Shown here piece after piece: positions 31,384 to 42,510 of a stretch of DNA of 64,000 nt. A model generated the notes under the pieces. The model had not been told where the DNA came from, did no database searches, and worked only from the letters and a program-made list of their open reading frames with translations. The translations under genes and the position numbers were made by a program. The stretch lies in assembly GCA_037953745.1 (NCBI GenBank), contig JBAKBP010003229.1, positions 62,001 to 126,000 of the forward strand, written 5' to 3'. Each line of letters opens with the position of its first letter. The stretch's first letter is position 1. Source of the stretch: Lithodes maja (Eukaryota > Arthropoda > Malacostraca > Decapoda > Lithodidae).

Positions 31384-33475
31384 CACACCTGCAATGGAAG
31401 AACACACAGCATAAGCAGCACGGTGACGGAGTCAGCGAAGAGAATGTCCATTAAAAACCAGGGAATGAGCATGGGTAAACAAGAAGACACATGCAAACTG
31501 GAAGGCGTACTCACTCGAAACCGGGAACACTGAAGGAGGCGATGAGGGCGGGCGATGCTTAACCCGGCAAGCGCGATAGGCCTCACGGAAGGCTTCCTAT
31601 AGGGAACGCGATAGGCCTCACGGAAGCAGGACCATAAAAAAAGCTTTCCAAAAAAAAAAAGGGCCTATCAAAAAAAAAAAATTTGTCTCTAGGTGAGATA
31701 ATTCCCCTCCAGTACTCATCCATGTAAATCTCACCCACCCCCCTCCCCTCCTTCCCCACCTTATTCCCCCCTCCCTCCCCTCCTCAATTATCACCTATTT
31801 TCCCTCTTATTATCATCATTTATCGGTTATTTTTCTCTCCCGCGATAATGTAGCACAAGTGGGTTGCAGAAAAGATCGATATGTACCACACACACACCAG
31901 CCCAGACCGCCCCGCCGCCCTCAGTTACCTCACAGACAGCGAGAGAGGAGGGTTGACTGCAGCTCTCTCTCGCCTGACATTACGACCGGGTGGCCAATAT
32001 CTTCGGTTTTCACCACCCAAATGCTTTTCCCACTTATTTTAGCACTCTTGAAGGTTCATATATACATCATATATGTAAAATAAAAGCATACCGAAAACAA
32101 ATAATGGTCTATATTGTAAATATAACGAATTCTGTCAGAATCCAAGGCTAGAAATACACAAATAACTACCCTAGCTCCTAGGGCTATTTAGCGCTTAACA
32201 GGTTAAGAGCACAAGCTGAACCTGCAAAGATGGAGAAAGTGTTAAACACCACTCAACACCTCACATGCAGGGCCCAAACACCATAAAGTGTAGACACCAA
32301 TATAGTAACAGGCAACAATATGACACAAAAGAGGGTCAACAGTGAAAGCCAACTATAACCGCAAATTTGCGGGCCAAAGGAGGTAGATCCGTACCGACAC
32401 AAACCTCCCACTTCGCCACGCGACCCCCCAGCGATCTCCGCAAATTTGCGGGGAGCCGAAACGACCCAGAGGGCCGAATCGAGCACTCCGCAAATTTGCG
32501 GGAACGGCCAAGAGGGCCCGGTGCCGAACAAGGGAGAGGGGCGTCTAGGAAAACCAAAAAAGGCCCGCAAACAAGCGTCAACTCCTTATGAACTCCAAGC
32601 GATGATGACCGTGACCATCAAGCTGAGCAGTGTCTTCCTTGATAATATCCTGACTCGACCGGTCAAGGGAGAGGCAAGGAAGGCACACCAGGGGAGAGGA
32701 GGCACATCCCCTGGGAACCACCCAACCCACAGAGATAGAGCAAAGCCCATGAGGAGAAGTGGCAGGTTGGGTGGTTTGGCACAACAGGGGCCCCCGTGGG
32801 GTACCCCAATCGGGCAAAAGTTATGAAAGGATGGAGGTGAAAACAGGAAGGGAACACAAAAAACCAGTAATGAAACTGGTGAGAAAAAGGGTGGCCTAGC
32901 CGCGAGTAGAGAATGTGTCAGGGGCGAAAAACCCTGTGGAGTGAGGGAGAGGCCCCCGTGGGGTACCTCTGGGTATCACGAACCACTAAGCGCCCAGGCC
33001 CTTGAGACACAGTGAAGGCTCGAAAGGGGGGACTCGGGAATAACGCTAGTTATGCGGCTGACACAAACACTACAAACAGCACCGCCACCACGAAATCTCA
33101 GAATGTGAACCAACTGTACACCTAGGCTATGAAAAAATGAGAACTCATAAGGGCATAGCAATTCCTGAATGATAAACAAGCTAGGCTAATTGAAGCTAAA
33201 AGCGAAACTATGCCCAGACTAACAGGAAAAAAGAATATGAAAAGAGAAAGAATGAAAACATATAGACGGGGAACGCCAAGCGCCCCCGTACCTTCGGTAG
33301 CTATTTCCACACGCGTCTCCATTAAACACACTGAGGAGCCCATTTAGGTGTGTCCTAGATCACGTAACATCTGTCTAGCAAAAAGAAGGCCAGAAAAGCC
33401 GAAACGAACCTAAAACAGGGCGAATTGAAGGAGCACAACAAAAGCGGACTTCAACAATGGCGACGCGTGAAAAAA
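31384..33475. other. DIRS2 5' leader
   Basis: Non-coding. It holds a doubled GCGATAGGCCTCACGGAAG (about 31571 and 31609), poly-A tracts near 31641-31681, a C/T-rich part at 31720-31810 resembling 43040-43115, three CCGCAAATTTGCGG palindromes (32359-32501) and two GGCCCCCGTGGGGTACC words (about 32789 and 32951). The segment of about 31640-32230 may be a separate inserted repeat. No gene was seen. Confidence 0.6.
32359..32501. repeat. Three perfect CCGCAAATTTGCGG palindromes in the DIRS2 leader
   Basis: Exact copies at 32359-32372, 32438-32451 and 32488-32501. Each is a perfect 14-base palindrome with no spacer, and each neighbourhood is otherwise different sequence. They sit in the same part of the element as the DIRS1 palindrome array but share no sequence with it. 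Confidence 0.95.
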
Positions 33476-33776
33476 TGATAACAAGAGAGGGTCGCTTATG
33501 CGCACGTTCGACAGGGATCGGCGCATGACGGAACACGGTATGGGCCTTGAGCGGTAACTAAGGTAAACCCCTTTTTCTTCTCTTCTATGCTTTTTTCACC
33601 TTCGGTGGTAGTTTTGGTTAATGTACAACGTCTCCTAGAGCAAGATAAGGAGTAGACTCTAGACGTTTTCTTTTTAACCGCGGTTGGAATGACGACATAG
33701 CAGTCAAAATAGACAAGTCGTCATTGCAATTAGGTTAATAGCCTTGACGTTGGATTTGCCAAGACTACTAACAAAT
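33476..33776 (-). repeat. DIRS2 right (5') inverted terminal repeat and terminus
   Basis: Reverse complement of 24753-25046; the last bases (CTACTAACAAAT) are matched by the ICR. Family D sequence resumes at 33777. Confidence 0.92.
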
Positions 33777-36512
33777 ATACTCCTCAAGCAGGTCATGTCC
33801 ATCACATCCAGCTTTCTTCTCTCCTTTTTCTTCAGAGCCCATGTCTCAGCCCCATACATCACTGTTGGCACACAATTCCTTTATACATTGCACTTTTTAC
33901 TTTCATTCCGAGATTTCTCGTCTTCATTACATTAATCGAGTTTAGGAGTAGAGTTGGTTGGTGGAGAGAACATAATAATTCCACATACTTCCCATTGCTC
34001 CGAAAACCTTCCTTCCTTCACACACTCTCTGTTTTACCTCCATTTCCATACCTCCACTCCTGCTTATCGATCCTTCTAGATATTTAAAACACTCTACTTG
34101 TTCCAATATTTCCCCATCCAACCTCACATCTAGATTCACCCTACGATCACCCCTATTACACACCATTACTTTACTTTTATTGACGTTCACCTTCAGTTTC
34201 CTCCTCCCACAAACCACTCCAAACTCTTTGACTACCCGCTGCAATTTCTCCTCAGAATCCGCCACCAACGCTGTGTCATCAGCGAACAGCAACTGATTCC
34301 ACTCCCAATCTCTACCATTCTCTCCTACTAAACCCAATCCTCTTCCCATAGTTCTCATTTTCACCTTCCACACCACACCATCCATAAACATATTAAACAG
34401 CCATGGTGACAATACACAACCCTGTCGCAAACCTACCTTTACCTCAAACCATTCACTCAACTCGCCATTTCCTACTCTAACACATGCTCTGCTCCCTTTA
34501 TAAAAACTCTTAACTGCTTCCAACAAATTTCCTCCAGTTTCATAAATCCTTAACACCTTGCACATTGCTTCACGATCCACACGATCATACGCTTTTTCCA
34601 AATCCATAAAAGCCCAAAATATCTCCTTATGCTTCTCTAAATACTTCTCGCATAACTATCTTACTGCAAACATCTGATTCACGCACTCTCTTCCCCTCCT
34701 AAAACCGCACTGTTCTTCTCCTATTGCAACTTCCGTACATTTTATTATCCTCTCTATCAACACCCTGCCATACAGCTTTCCAACCACTGATAATAAACTA
34801 ATACCTCTATAACTTGAACACTCCTGGCGATCTCCCTTCCCCTTGTACAACGGCACAATACATGCACTCTTCCAGTCTATTGGTACCCTTGACATCACAA
34901 AGCACACATTGAAAAGTCTCCCCAACCAATTTATTATCACATCTCCACCCTTCTTTATACACTCCACAGCAATACCATCCAAACCACAGCAATACCATTC
35001 AAACCTGTTTTTGCCGCTTTCAATTGTTTCACTGCTTCTTTCACCTCATTTTCCTCAATCCTTTCATTCATTCCCTACCACCTGGGTGGCCTGGGTAACC
35101 TGTCTCCATCAACCACTGCTTCTCTTCCATCTCTTGCATTTAGTAAAGATTCAAAATACTCGGCATATCTTTTCCTCACTTCAACTGATTCCACTAGTAA
35201 TTCTCCATTTACATCTTTCACTGACTCTTCCCTCTTTTGTCCTCCTTTCCTTACTTTATTTACCTCCTTCCAGAACATGTTTCGTTCTTCAAAATTCTCA
35301 CTCGACCTTTGACCCCACCTTTCGTTTGCATCTTTTTTCGCTTCTCTAATTTTCCTTTTTGCCTCTCTCCTTTTCTCCTTATACCTCTCCCATACCTCAA
35401 CACTACCATCCTGTAAAACCCTCTCAAAACACTGTCTCTTCTCAACTGCCTTTCTCACCGTATCATTCCACCACTGGCTTCCCTTCCTGATACCTCTGCC
35501 TCCTACTTTCCTTTAGCCGCATACTACCTCTGCACTTGCTTTCACTCCTTCTTTAAACTGTTGCCATTCAACCTCTACTTCTCTCTCTTCTATCTCTCTC
35601 ACTTCCATCCACTTTTCATTTAGTCTTTCCTTGTACTCCCTCTCTTTTGCACTCTTTTCTAACTCACTAACTTTTATTACCTCTCTTACTTTGTTACAAC
35701 CTCTCTTACTTCACGCTTGTCTCTCATTCTCCTGTAACTCCTAACTCTTAGCTTTCCCTCCACCAGGTAATGATCTGACATACCCTCCGCCTCACCTCTC
35801 ATCACATTCACATCCAGCAGTCTACACAATCTTTCCCTTGTCACCAGCACATAATCCATCAATGCCCTCTCTACAATCTCTCCCCCCACAAGTCTATGCC
35901 AGGTGTACTTGTGTATACGCCTTTTTTTGAAGAACTTATTACCTACACTCAATCTGCACCTCTTCACATACATTTTTCAGTCTTTCTCCACTCTCATTTA
36001 CACCATCCACACCAAAACTACCGATGACTCCCTCAACAGGCTCATTTCCTACCCTAGCATTTAGGTCCCCTAAAACTATAACATTTTCATTTTCATCAAA
36101 CCCTTGTAGACAATCTCTCAAATCCTCCCAGAAACCCTCTACCTCGTCTAACTCTCTTTCACTTCCTGGTCCATACGCACTTACAAAAACCCACTTTTCA
36201 CCATTAAACTGTATTCGCACCCACATTAGCCTTGATGACACCTCTTTCCACTCTTTTTATAAACTCTCTCAACTCCTCCTTCACAATAATAGCCACTCCC
36301 TCTTTCCCACGAACTCCCTCATCTACTCCAGACTGTCTACCTATCACGTTTCCAAAATCCACTTCTCCCTCTCCTCTCATCTTTGTTTCATTCAGCGCAA
36401 GCACATCATGCTTCCTTCTTTCAAATAACCTTCCAAAGTCCTCTCGCTTCTCATTCGTACTACATCCTTGCACATTTAAAGCTCCTATTCTTAGGGTCCG
36501 GGACCACAAACG
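33777..36512 (-). pseudogene. Family D RTE-type LINE copy D1: RT and endonuclease, frameshifted
   Basis: Continues the family D copy of 19498-20033 and 24446-24698. The RT is in pieces 34607-33942 (MDLEKAYDRVDREAM, VGLRQGCVLSPWLFNMFMDG, LLFADDTALVADS, FKYLEGS) and 34982-34656 (CIVPLYKGKGDR, SSYRGISLLS, EEQCGFRRGRECV). A connector lies at 35458-35075. The endonuclease is at 36509-35686 (ALNETKMRG, VFVSAYGPG, VIVLGDLNARVG and SDHYLVEGKL). The FADD box is intact, but frameshifts and stops break the protein. A foreign stretch of about 50 bases interrupts it near 33920-33970. Its 5' end cannot be set because the other copy is truncated. Confidence 0.9.
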
Positions 36513-36561
36513 TGTTCCCTCGCCCCTATCTCTGTGTCGTTTTTTTGGTAGATTTATTTAA

Positions 36562-38104
36562 AGGTGAACTACAGGGTTGAACGAAAAAACGAAGATTAAT
36601 GCAAGGTCATAACTTAGCATGAATATACTGTAATATGTATATGGGCAATATCGATATAATTCCATTAAACTCCAGAAAAAAATACAGTCAGGACCCCCAA
36701 TTCGCGAGAATAGGGGTGACAGGAGGCATCGCGTATTGTGAATTCGTGTATTGTGGAACTAACTTTAAATGGGAATAATTAGATTGGGTGACATCTCTCA
36801 ATTATGGCCTATTTTCGAAGTTTTTGGCCCTATTTTCGACATTTTTGGCTCTACAGTACAGTCTATATCTTATATATAAGAAGAACAATGAATAAAAATA
36901 TGAAACCTTACCTTAAAATTAGTAGTAGATAGGCTAGGACTAGGACTAGGACCGTAGGACTTCACGATTTTCTCCAACTTCTCCCTCCCTGACCAAATCG
37001 TACGAACAGTTTACTCTGACAAGCCTATTGCACAGTTTCCTTCTCCTTTTTTCTTGCGATCCAACACTTCCCCCTTCATTTTGTGTGTTATCTTCTTATA
37101 TTGGCGTGGCATGGCGAAAAAAGTGGCAGGCACTACAAACGTTTGGTCACTCCACACGGCTATGAGCGCTTGAGCGGGACTGTGGGAGGGAGGGAGGGAG
37201 GGTAAGCGGGAGGGAAGGCAGGCGTATGCCCGTCTTCTTCTTTTTTCAGAGCTACTCCTGGGCCTCGCGAAACGTAGACGTGCTCGCGTATCAAGCGGGA
37301 ATAGCGGATTTGGCCCCTTCTTAGCTCTCGATTCGTGTATTGTGGTACCACCTCGCGTAATTAATGTTTAATTAATTAATGTTATTTTCGAGGGGTAACT
37401 CGTGTATTAGGGTTTTCGCGCATTGTGGAATCGTGTATTGGGGGTCCTGACTGTACTAGTATATAATGTCGTTGGCAACTCGGCGATCAGCTGGACCAGT
37501 TCAACGGCTCGGGAGTGATGCCATTGTATGGAGAGCCTAGTTTGTAAACAAGACATGCAGTCCTGGACTCTCCGGTCTGTTTTTCGTAATTAATATCTTT
37601 CAATTCAATACTCAAGCTCTGCAAACGATCGAACAACGTCCTGAAGATGTGGTGCACATCAAGAAAGAATCCCATCTCGCCAACAATAAACATACAGCCA
37701 GTGTTTGTGAGTGTTTTAGCCTGGTCCAGAGTTGAGGCAGGTCGGTTCTAAGGCCTATTTCGTAATGATAGTATCGTTTTCTGTTCAATTTATATATTGC
37801 GGTCCCCTGACCAGACAGTGGTGAAGCTAAATGTTGAGCTGTAAACATGCATACAAATGATTAGAGTTGCTCACATAAAAAAACACACAGATTCACCCAT
37901 TTCCCATGTCGAGAATTCCCGCCATTGCACAAAATGACGTCGTGGTAAACACGCCAGTTCGCGCCACATAAAATAATTTAGATAAGCTATATTTCTATAT
38001 TGTTAAAACAAATTGATGAAAGTTCTTCAGTATCATGTACCTAAAACCAAGCAGATCCCAATGGACATTGTAGTTTGAATAGGTTTCATCCCTGGAATTC
38101 ACCT
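36562..38104. mobile_element. TTAA-flanked DNA element with AGGTGAA ends, holding a Tigger-like MITE
   Basis: TTAA flanks both sides (36558-36561 and 38105-38108). The ends are an imperfect inverted repeat: AGGTGAACTACAGGG at 36562 and, inverted, AGGTGAATTCCAGGG ending at 38104. TTAA duplication is the mark of piggyBac-type (or Kolobok-type) transposons. Outside the nested MITE (36685-37453) it is non-coding. I do not know the family. Confidence 0.65.
36685..37453. mobile_element. Tigger-like MITE, copy 1
   Basis: Inverted ends CAGTCAGGACCCCCAATTC (36685) and GGGGGTCCTGACTG (ending 37453), with TA on both sides. A near-identical copy is at 47025-47787; I see only scattered base changes and a short tandem difference (CTAGGACTAGGACTAGGAC here, shorter there). 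No transposase is encoded. Confidence 0.92.
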
Positions 38105-38108
38105 TTAA

Positions 38109-38271
38109 GGGGAGAAGGATCCTCTTTAGCCGACTTCTACGTCTCACCGGAGAAAAGCGGTGGTGGAAATTTCTCATCCCTCCACCACAGAGGAGGCTAA
38201 CTATAGTTAACCCGTAAACAGCTGCAAAGCTCTTAAGAGGTTTTACTGGGCGACGGCGGCAAAGCTCTTAA
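38109..38271. other. Flank of the piggyBac element
   Basis: It contains the palindrome-like TAACTATAGTTAACCC near 38200, and an inverted partner lies at about 43513, on the far side of the piggyBac and MITE. CCTCCACCA also has an inverted partner near 43560. They may be the ends of an older element into which the piggyBac jumped. No gene was seen. Confidence 0.45.
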
Positions 38272-38371
38272 CCCTTCGACCCCGGGTGGTACACGTGTGT
38301 ACCATTTTTTTTTGGCCCGAGGAACCCGGGTGGTACACCACTGTACCATTGCTTGCGTGAGTGCTTTTCGA

Positions 38372-41300
38372 ATGGCGCGCGTACAAATTTTGCTCCGTGG
38401 TCACCAGGCGGCGCTACCAGACAGCATGTACGCCAGTCTCTACCCTGCCGCCAACATGGATACTAGCCCAAAAAGTGATTCCCTTGTGTCCGATTCCACA
38501 CTCCCTTCGACGCCTGCCCATGTTCGTCGCGCCCTAACGCGAATGCACGCACAAGATGCGTTGACTCCCGGAGGTATTGAAATAGCTTTGAGGAGTTATG
38601 AACGTGGTGAAGGCAAAAAAAGTGGTGATGACTTGGGCAGTGATAGCTCCGAGTCTTACGAGTCTCACTATAGTGAGGATTTTGACGATATAGAAGAAAT
38701 CCGTGAAAGAGACGCGCTTTTTATTGGATTTGAGCATGACGATGAAAGTGATGATAGTACTGAACGTGACATAGTTGTGCAAGGTGATGAGAGTCTAGTG
38801 AGAGTGAGCGAATGGGACAGCACTAGGTCGACTACCAAGTTTAGGTTGAGTGACACGACACCTAGCCCTTCGCCAGCTAAATCCCCATTCAAGATACGTT
38901 TCTATAAGAAACAAGTGCTCAAAAAGGCGGCCGCGGCAGCCAGGAAAGAGGCCCTAAAAGTTGGTGAGGGAGCAGTGCGTGAGGGTGCCAGTGAGGCTGC
39001 GCGTGAGGCCGAGGTTGACCCGCCATTGTCTTCCTTATCTACCCACGCCACCCAAGTTGCCCCAGGCTCCCGCCATTCTTCCCCACCACCACCAGCACTG
39101 CCTAGGGTTGAGGAACCCCCACTTTCGGCCTATTTACCCCCTATTTCCCCCGAGAGGAGACATACTACTAAAGAAAAGGGAAAAGGGAGAAAATATGTCA
39201 AAAAAGGAGCTACAAGTAGGCGCTCTTTGTTCGAGGCTCCCGCGGCTTCCACCCCTGCGGCTTCCACCCCTGCCGCTCCCAGCCATACGCCCCCGCAAGT
39301 TTCCCCAGGGTCCACCCCACCTCTCCAGCCTACAACAGAGGTTCCTCATGATGTGTTTGACCTCGCATCCATACCTGCACCTACAGACACTGAACCAGTG
39401 CTGTCTAAGACTCGTCGTAGGCCAAGGAGCCCCGAACCTCTGTATGAAGATGACAGAGCCTCATCTCCCACTCCTTCCCCACCTCGCCGACCTACACGCC
39501 GCCCACGCATCATTCGTTCCCCGCAAGAATATGAGGGGGGCTCTGAAGATGAAGGGCACCTCACAGACGACTCTGGCCATGATTACCTGGGTCCACCGTC
39601 AGGGCAAGATGACGGCTCTGACGACAACGACGATGACGAATTTATGGACATCGACGACCCTCAACCCAGACGCTTTGCCCAGGGCCGTCGTGCTCCTGGC
39701 CGCCCTGGCCGCCTGGCTGGCCGCCGGGCTGGGCCTGGGCGCCGTCGCGCTCCTGGCCGCCCTAGGGTTCGCGCCGCCAAAGTTCGTGGGCGTGCTGCCC
39801 CCGCTGTAGCTCCTCGTCAGCGTCGCCAGAAGGACGGATTTTATGTTTTCAACTGGCAGGATGTGGCTGCTGATGAAGTCATTGACCCTGATGTAACCCC
39901 TTTTGATGAGGTACAGGATGCTCCAGGAGTTACCCCAGTTTTCCTGCAGGCCCCAATGCTCGACCACATGAGCTTTTTGAGCTTTTTTTGATAAGGAGGT
40001 TACTGACTTTGTCATAAAAGAGACAAATAAGCATTACCAAATCCAGGTTAACTTTTTTGGCAAGGTGACCAAGGGCCACATGAAGCGGTGGACCCCAGTG
40101 ACTCATCCCGAGTTCATGGTGTTCCTGGCAATCACCATGCTAATGCCTCATGTGAAGAAGCACAGGTTGGCTGACTATTGGATCACCAAAGATCTAATAT
40201 CCACCCCTGCCTTCGGGAAATACATCTCTCGGGACCGGTACCTCGACATCCTCGGAGCGCTCCATCTTGTCACCAACACCGACATGCATCTCCCTGACAA
40301 ACTGTGGAAAATTAGGACGTTGTACGAGATGATGAGAGAACGTTTCACGTCCTACTTCATGCCCTTCTGCAACGTCTGTATTGACGAGTCTCTTGTGCTG
40401 TTCCGGGGAAAGCTGAGCTTCAGGCAGTACATCCCCTCAAAGAGACATCGCTTTGGTATAAAGTTCTTTGTGCTGTGCGATTGCCAAACTGGCTATGTCC
40501 TGGACTTCCTGGTCTACAGCGGGAAGGAAGGGGACGTGGCAATAGACCCCCTCATTGGCTTTGGCGGAGCAGTGGTTCAAGCCATGATGAACCGGTACTT
40601 CCAAAAGAATCACGTCCTCTACACGGACAACTACACTACACGTCCCCCACTCTCTCAAAGTACCTCCATGAGCGCCAGACGGGGACTGTAGGCACAGTAC
40701 GAGGGAAAAGGAAGGGCATGCCAAGTTTTCCTCCTAAAACAAAGAAAGGCGATGTCTTCAAGAAGAAGTCGGGACCCATTCTGGCTATCCACTGGCACGA
40801 CCAGCGGAAGGTCAACATCCTGAGCACCGTCCACAAGGGGGAAATGGTTGAGACTGGCAAGGTGGATCGCCGCACCAAAGTCAGGGTGACCAAGCCCGAT
40901 GCTGTCCTGGACTACAACATCAATATGAGGCTGGTGGACAAGTCCGACATGCAGATAGGCTTCATCGACTGTCTGCGTACCTCGTGCAGATGGTACAAAA
41001 AGTTCTTTCTGCACATGGTGGACATGTCAATGCTGAATGCCTATAATATCTACAGGCTTCGGAATCCGCGCACACCCAGGAAGTTCAGTAGCCTGCGGAG
41101 GTTCCAAAAACAGGTGTTGGTGGAGCTCCTGGACAGGTATGCTATGCCACAGAGGGCAGTGGCACAACCTGGGCGCCCCGTTCAGGACCGCATGCAGGCT
41201 GCACAGTTTGTAAGTGTGCACAAGCTCGGTTACCTGCCTCTGGAACGAGATGGAGTCACCATTAGCAGAAGGCGGTGCCATGTCTGCTGGAACAGCCAGG

Positions 41301-41407
41301 TGAGGCCGAGGAAGCAGAAAAAGACCACCATGCAGTGTGTGGAGTGCCGACTGTCACTATGTCCTATACCGTGCTTTGCTGAATACCACAGCAAGCAGGA
41401 GTACTAA
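38372..41407 (+). pseudogene. piggyBac-type transposase, nearly intact (two frameshifts)
   Basis: A DDE/D transposase that cuts and pastes at TTAA. I chose ATG 38372; the frame upstream has no ATG. Residues 1 to about 530 form an unusual N-terminal region: acidic/Ser-rich, then Pro-rich, then an Arg/Gly/Pro block with repeated APGRPGR and APGRPRVR, which look like AT-hooks. The catalytic core starts at about 40010 after a frameshift in a T-run near 39990. Catalytic residues: first Asp in VCIDESLVLFRGKLSFRQY, second in VLYTDNY, third in RLVDKSDMQIGFID. A second shift of two extra bases is near 40640, right after the second Asp. The C-terminus has the expected Cys/His zinc-binding tail (CHVCW…CVECRLSLCPIPCF). 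Both shifts are minimal. Confidence 0.92.
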
Positions 41408-41589
41408 CTAATAATCATAGTGAAAGTACCAAAGACTGACAATATGTATGTATATAGGCAACAAGTGGAAATAAAACAATGTACAGGTGTATTGTGATAA
41501 AAAAAGTCATGTATTATGAAAACATATATAAATAAGTGAAAAAAGACACAATAAATTGTATATAAAACGTTTACAAAGCATATAACTAA

Positions 41590-42110
41590 GTGAAAGTGAC
41601 ACATGACATAATATTAGATGGCCAAAGTATAATAAACACCTGTGATAACGAATAATCAGTGCCTAATATAACAATAACCTACCTCAATTACTAATAAAAT
41701 GTACCGTATCAAGTGAAAATGAGCATTATCAGTGAAAGTGACACTCTCTCAAGCATATTTACCAAAGTGAAAGTGACACACGAACTAATATTAGATGGCC
41801 AAAGTATAATAAACACCTGTGATAACGAATAATCAGTGCCTAATATAACAATAACCTACCTCAATTACTAATAAAATGTACCGTATCAAGTGAAAATGAG
41901 CATTATCAGTGACAGTGACACTCTCTAAAGCATATTTGTCAAAGTGAAAGTGACACAAGACCTAAGATTTGATGGCCAAAGTATAATAAACACCTGTGAT
42001 AACGAATAATCAGTGCCTAATATAACAATAACCTACCTCAATTACTCATAAAAACTACGGTATCGAGTGAAAATGTGAAATATTAGTGAAAATGATAGCC
42101 TAATACACAT
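41590..42110. repeat. 177-bp tandem repeat, 3 copies, in the piggyBac 3' non-coding part
   Basis: GATGGCCAAAGTATAATAAA occurs at 41617, 41794 and 41971, an exact period of 177. Units contain GTGAAAGTGACAC and AACAATAACCTACCTC. The third unit is more divergent at its end. Confidence 0.95.
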
Positions 42111-42510
42111 ATTTTATATAATTGGACTACAAATAACTATAATAACATCACTATCAATACATAAAATCGCCTCCGGGAGGTAAAAAGTTTGGCGCGACGA
42201 GCCGCGGCCTGGGCCAAGGCGACGCATCCGAACGCGGGATGATTTTCACGCATAAAAATCACTCCACTTCCCGCGCTCACCATTATGCAATCACTTGGGC
42301 TAGAGACCTCTACTCAACGGCATTCTACACATGAAGGTTTGTGCTACATTTTTCTGTTTTTTTTATAACTTTGTGTAATGTATTTCAGGAGTAACATGTG
42401 AGTCAACTTGTACCAAAATTCCTGAAAACCCCCGGACACAGAGTACAGTTACGATATTCCCTAGCCGGGGTCGGAGGGTTTTAAGAGGGAGGCCTAAAAA
42501 AATGATTTAA

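Larger units (their letters stand above)
24699..33776 (-). mobile_element. DIRS2: DIRS-type tyrosine-recombinase retrotransposon, 9.1 kb
   Basis: Same plan as DIRS1 on the minus strand: gag-like ORF (31383-28543), RT/RNase H (about 28324-26598), tyrosine recombinase (26610-25660), inverted terminal repeats and an ICR at 25109-25222. Removing 24699-33776 joins CTCCACAC to ATACTCC, exactly as in the uninterrupted family D copy at 57320, with no target duplication. The gag and recombinase frames are open; the polymerase has two frameshifts. This is the better preserved of the two. A possible further repeat lies in the leader (31640-32230). Confidence 0.95.
38272..42480 (+). mobile_element. piggyBac-type DNA transposon, near complete
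   Basis: Left end CCCTTCGACCCCGGG preceded by TTAA (38268-38271). Right end, inverted, is CCCTCCGACCCCGG, followed by TTTTAA at 42479-42484, so the right TTAA is displaced by two T. Just inside the left end lies GGTACACGTGTGTACC, a 7+7 palindrome, and a second GGTACAC…GTACC pair follows. It contains the transposase (38372-41407, two small frameshifts) and a 177-base tandem repeat in the 3' non-coding part. The overall length of 4.2 kb is long for piggyBac because of the large N-terminal extension and that repeat. Confidence 0.9.

Noticed and set aside
38297..41407. Domesticated host piggyBac gene
   Set aside because: It lies between piggyBac inverted ends with TTAA, has two frameshifts and no sign of introns or host context.
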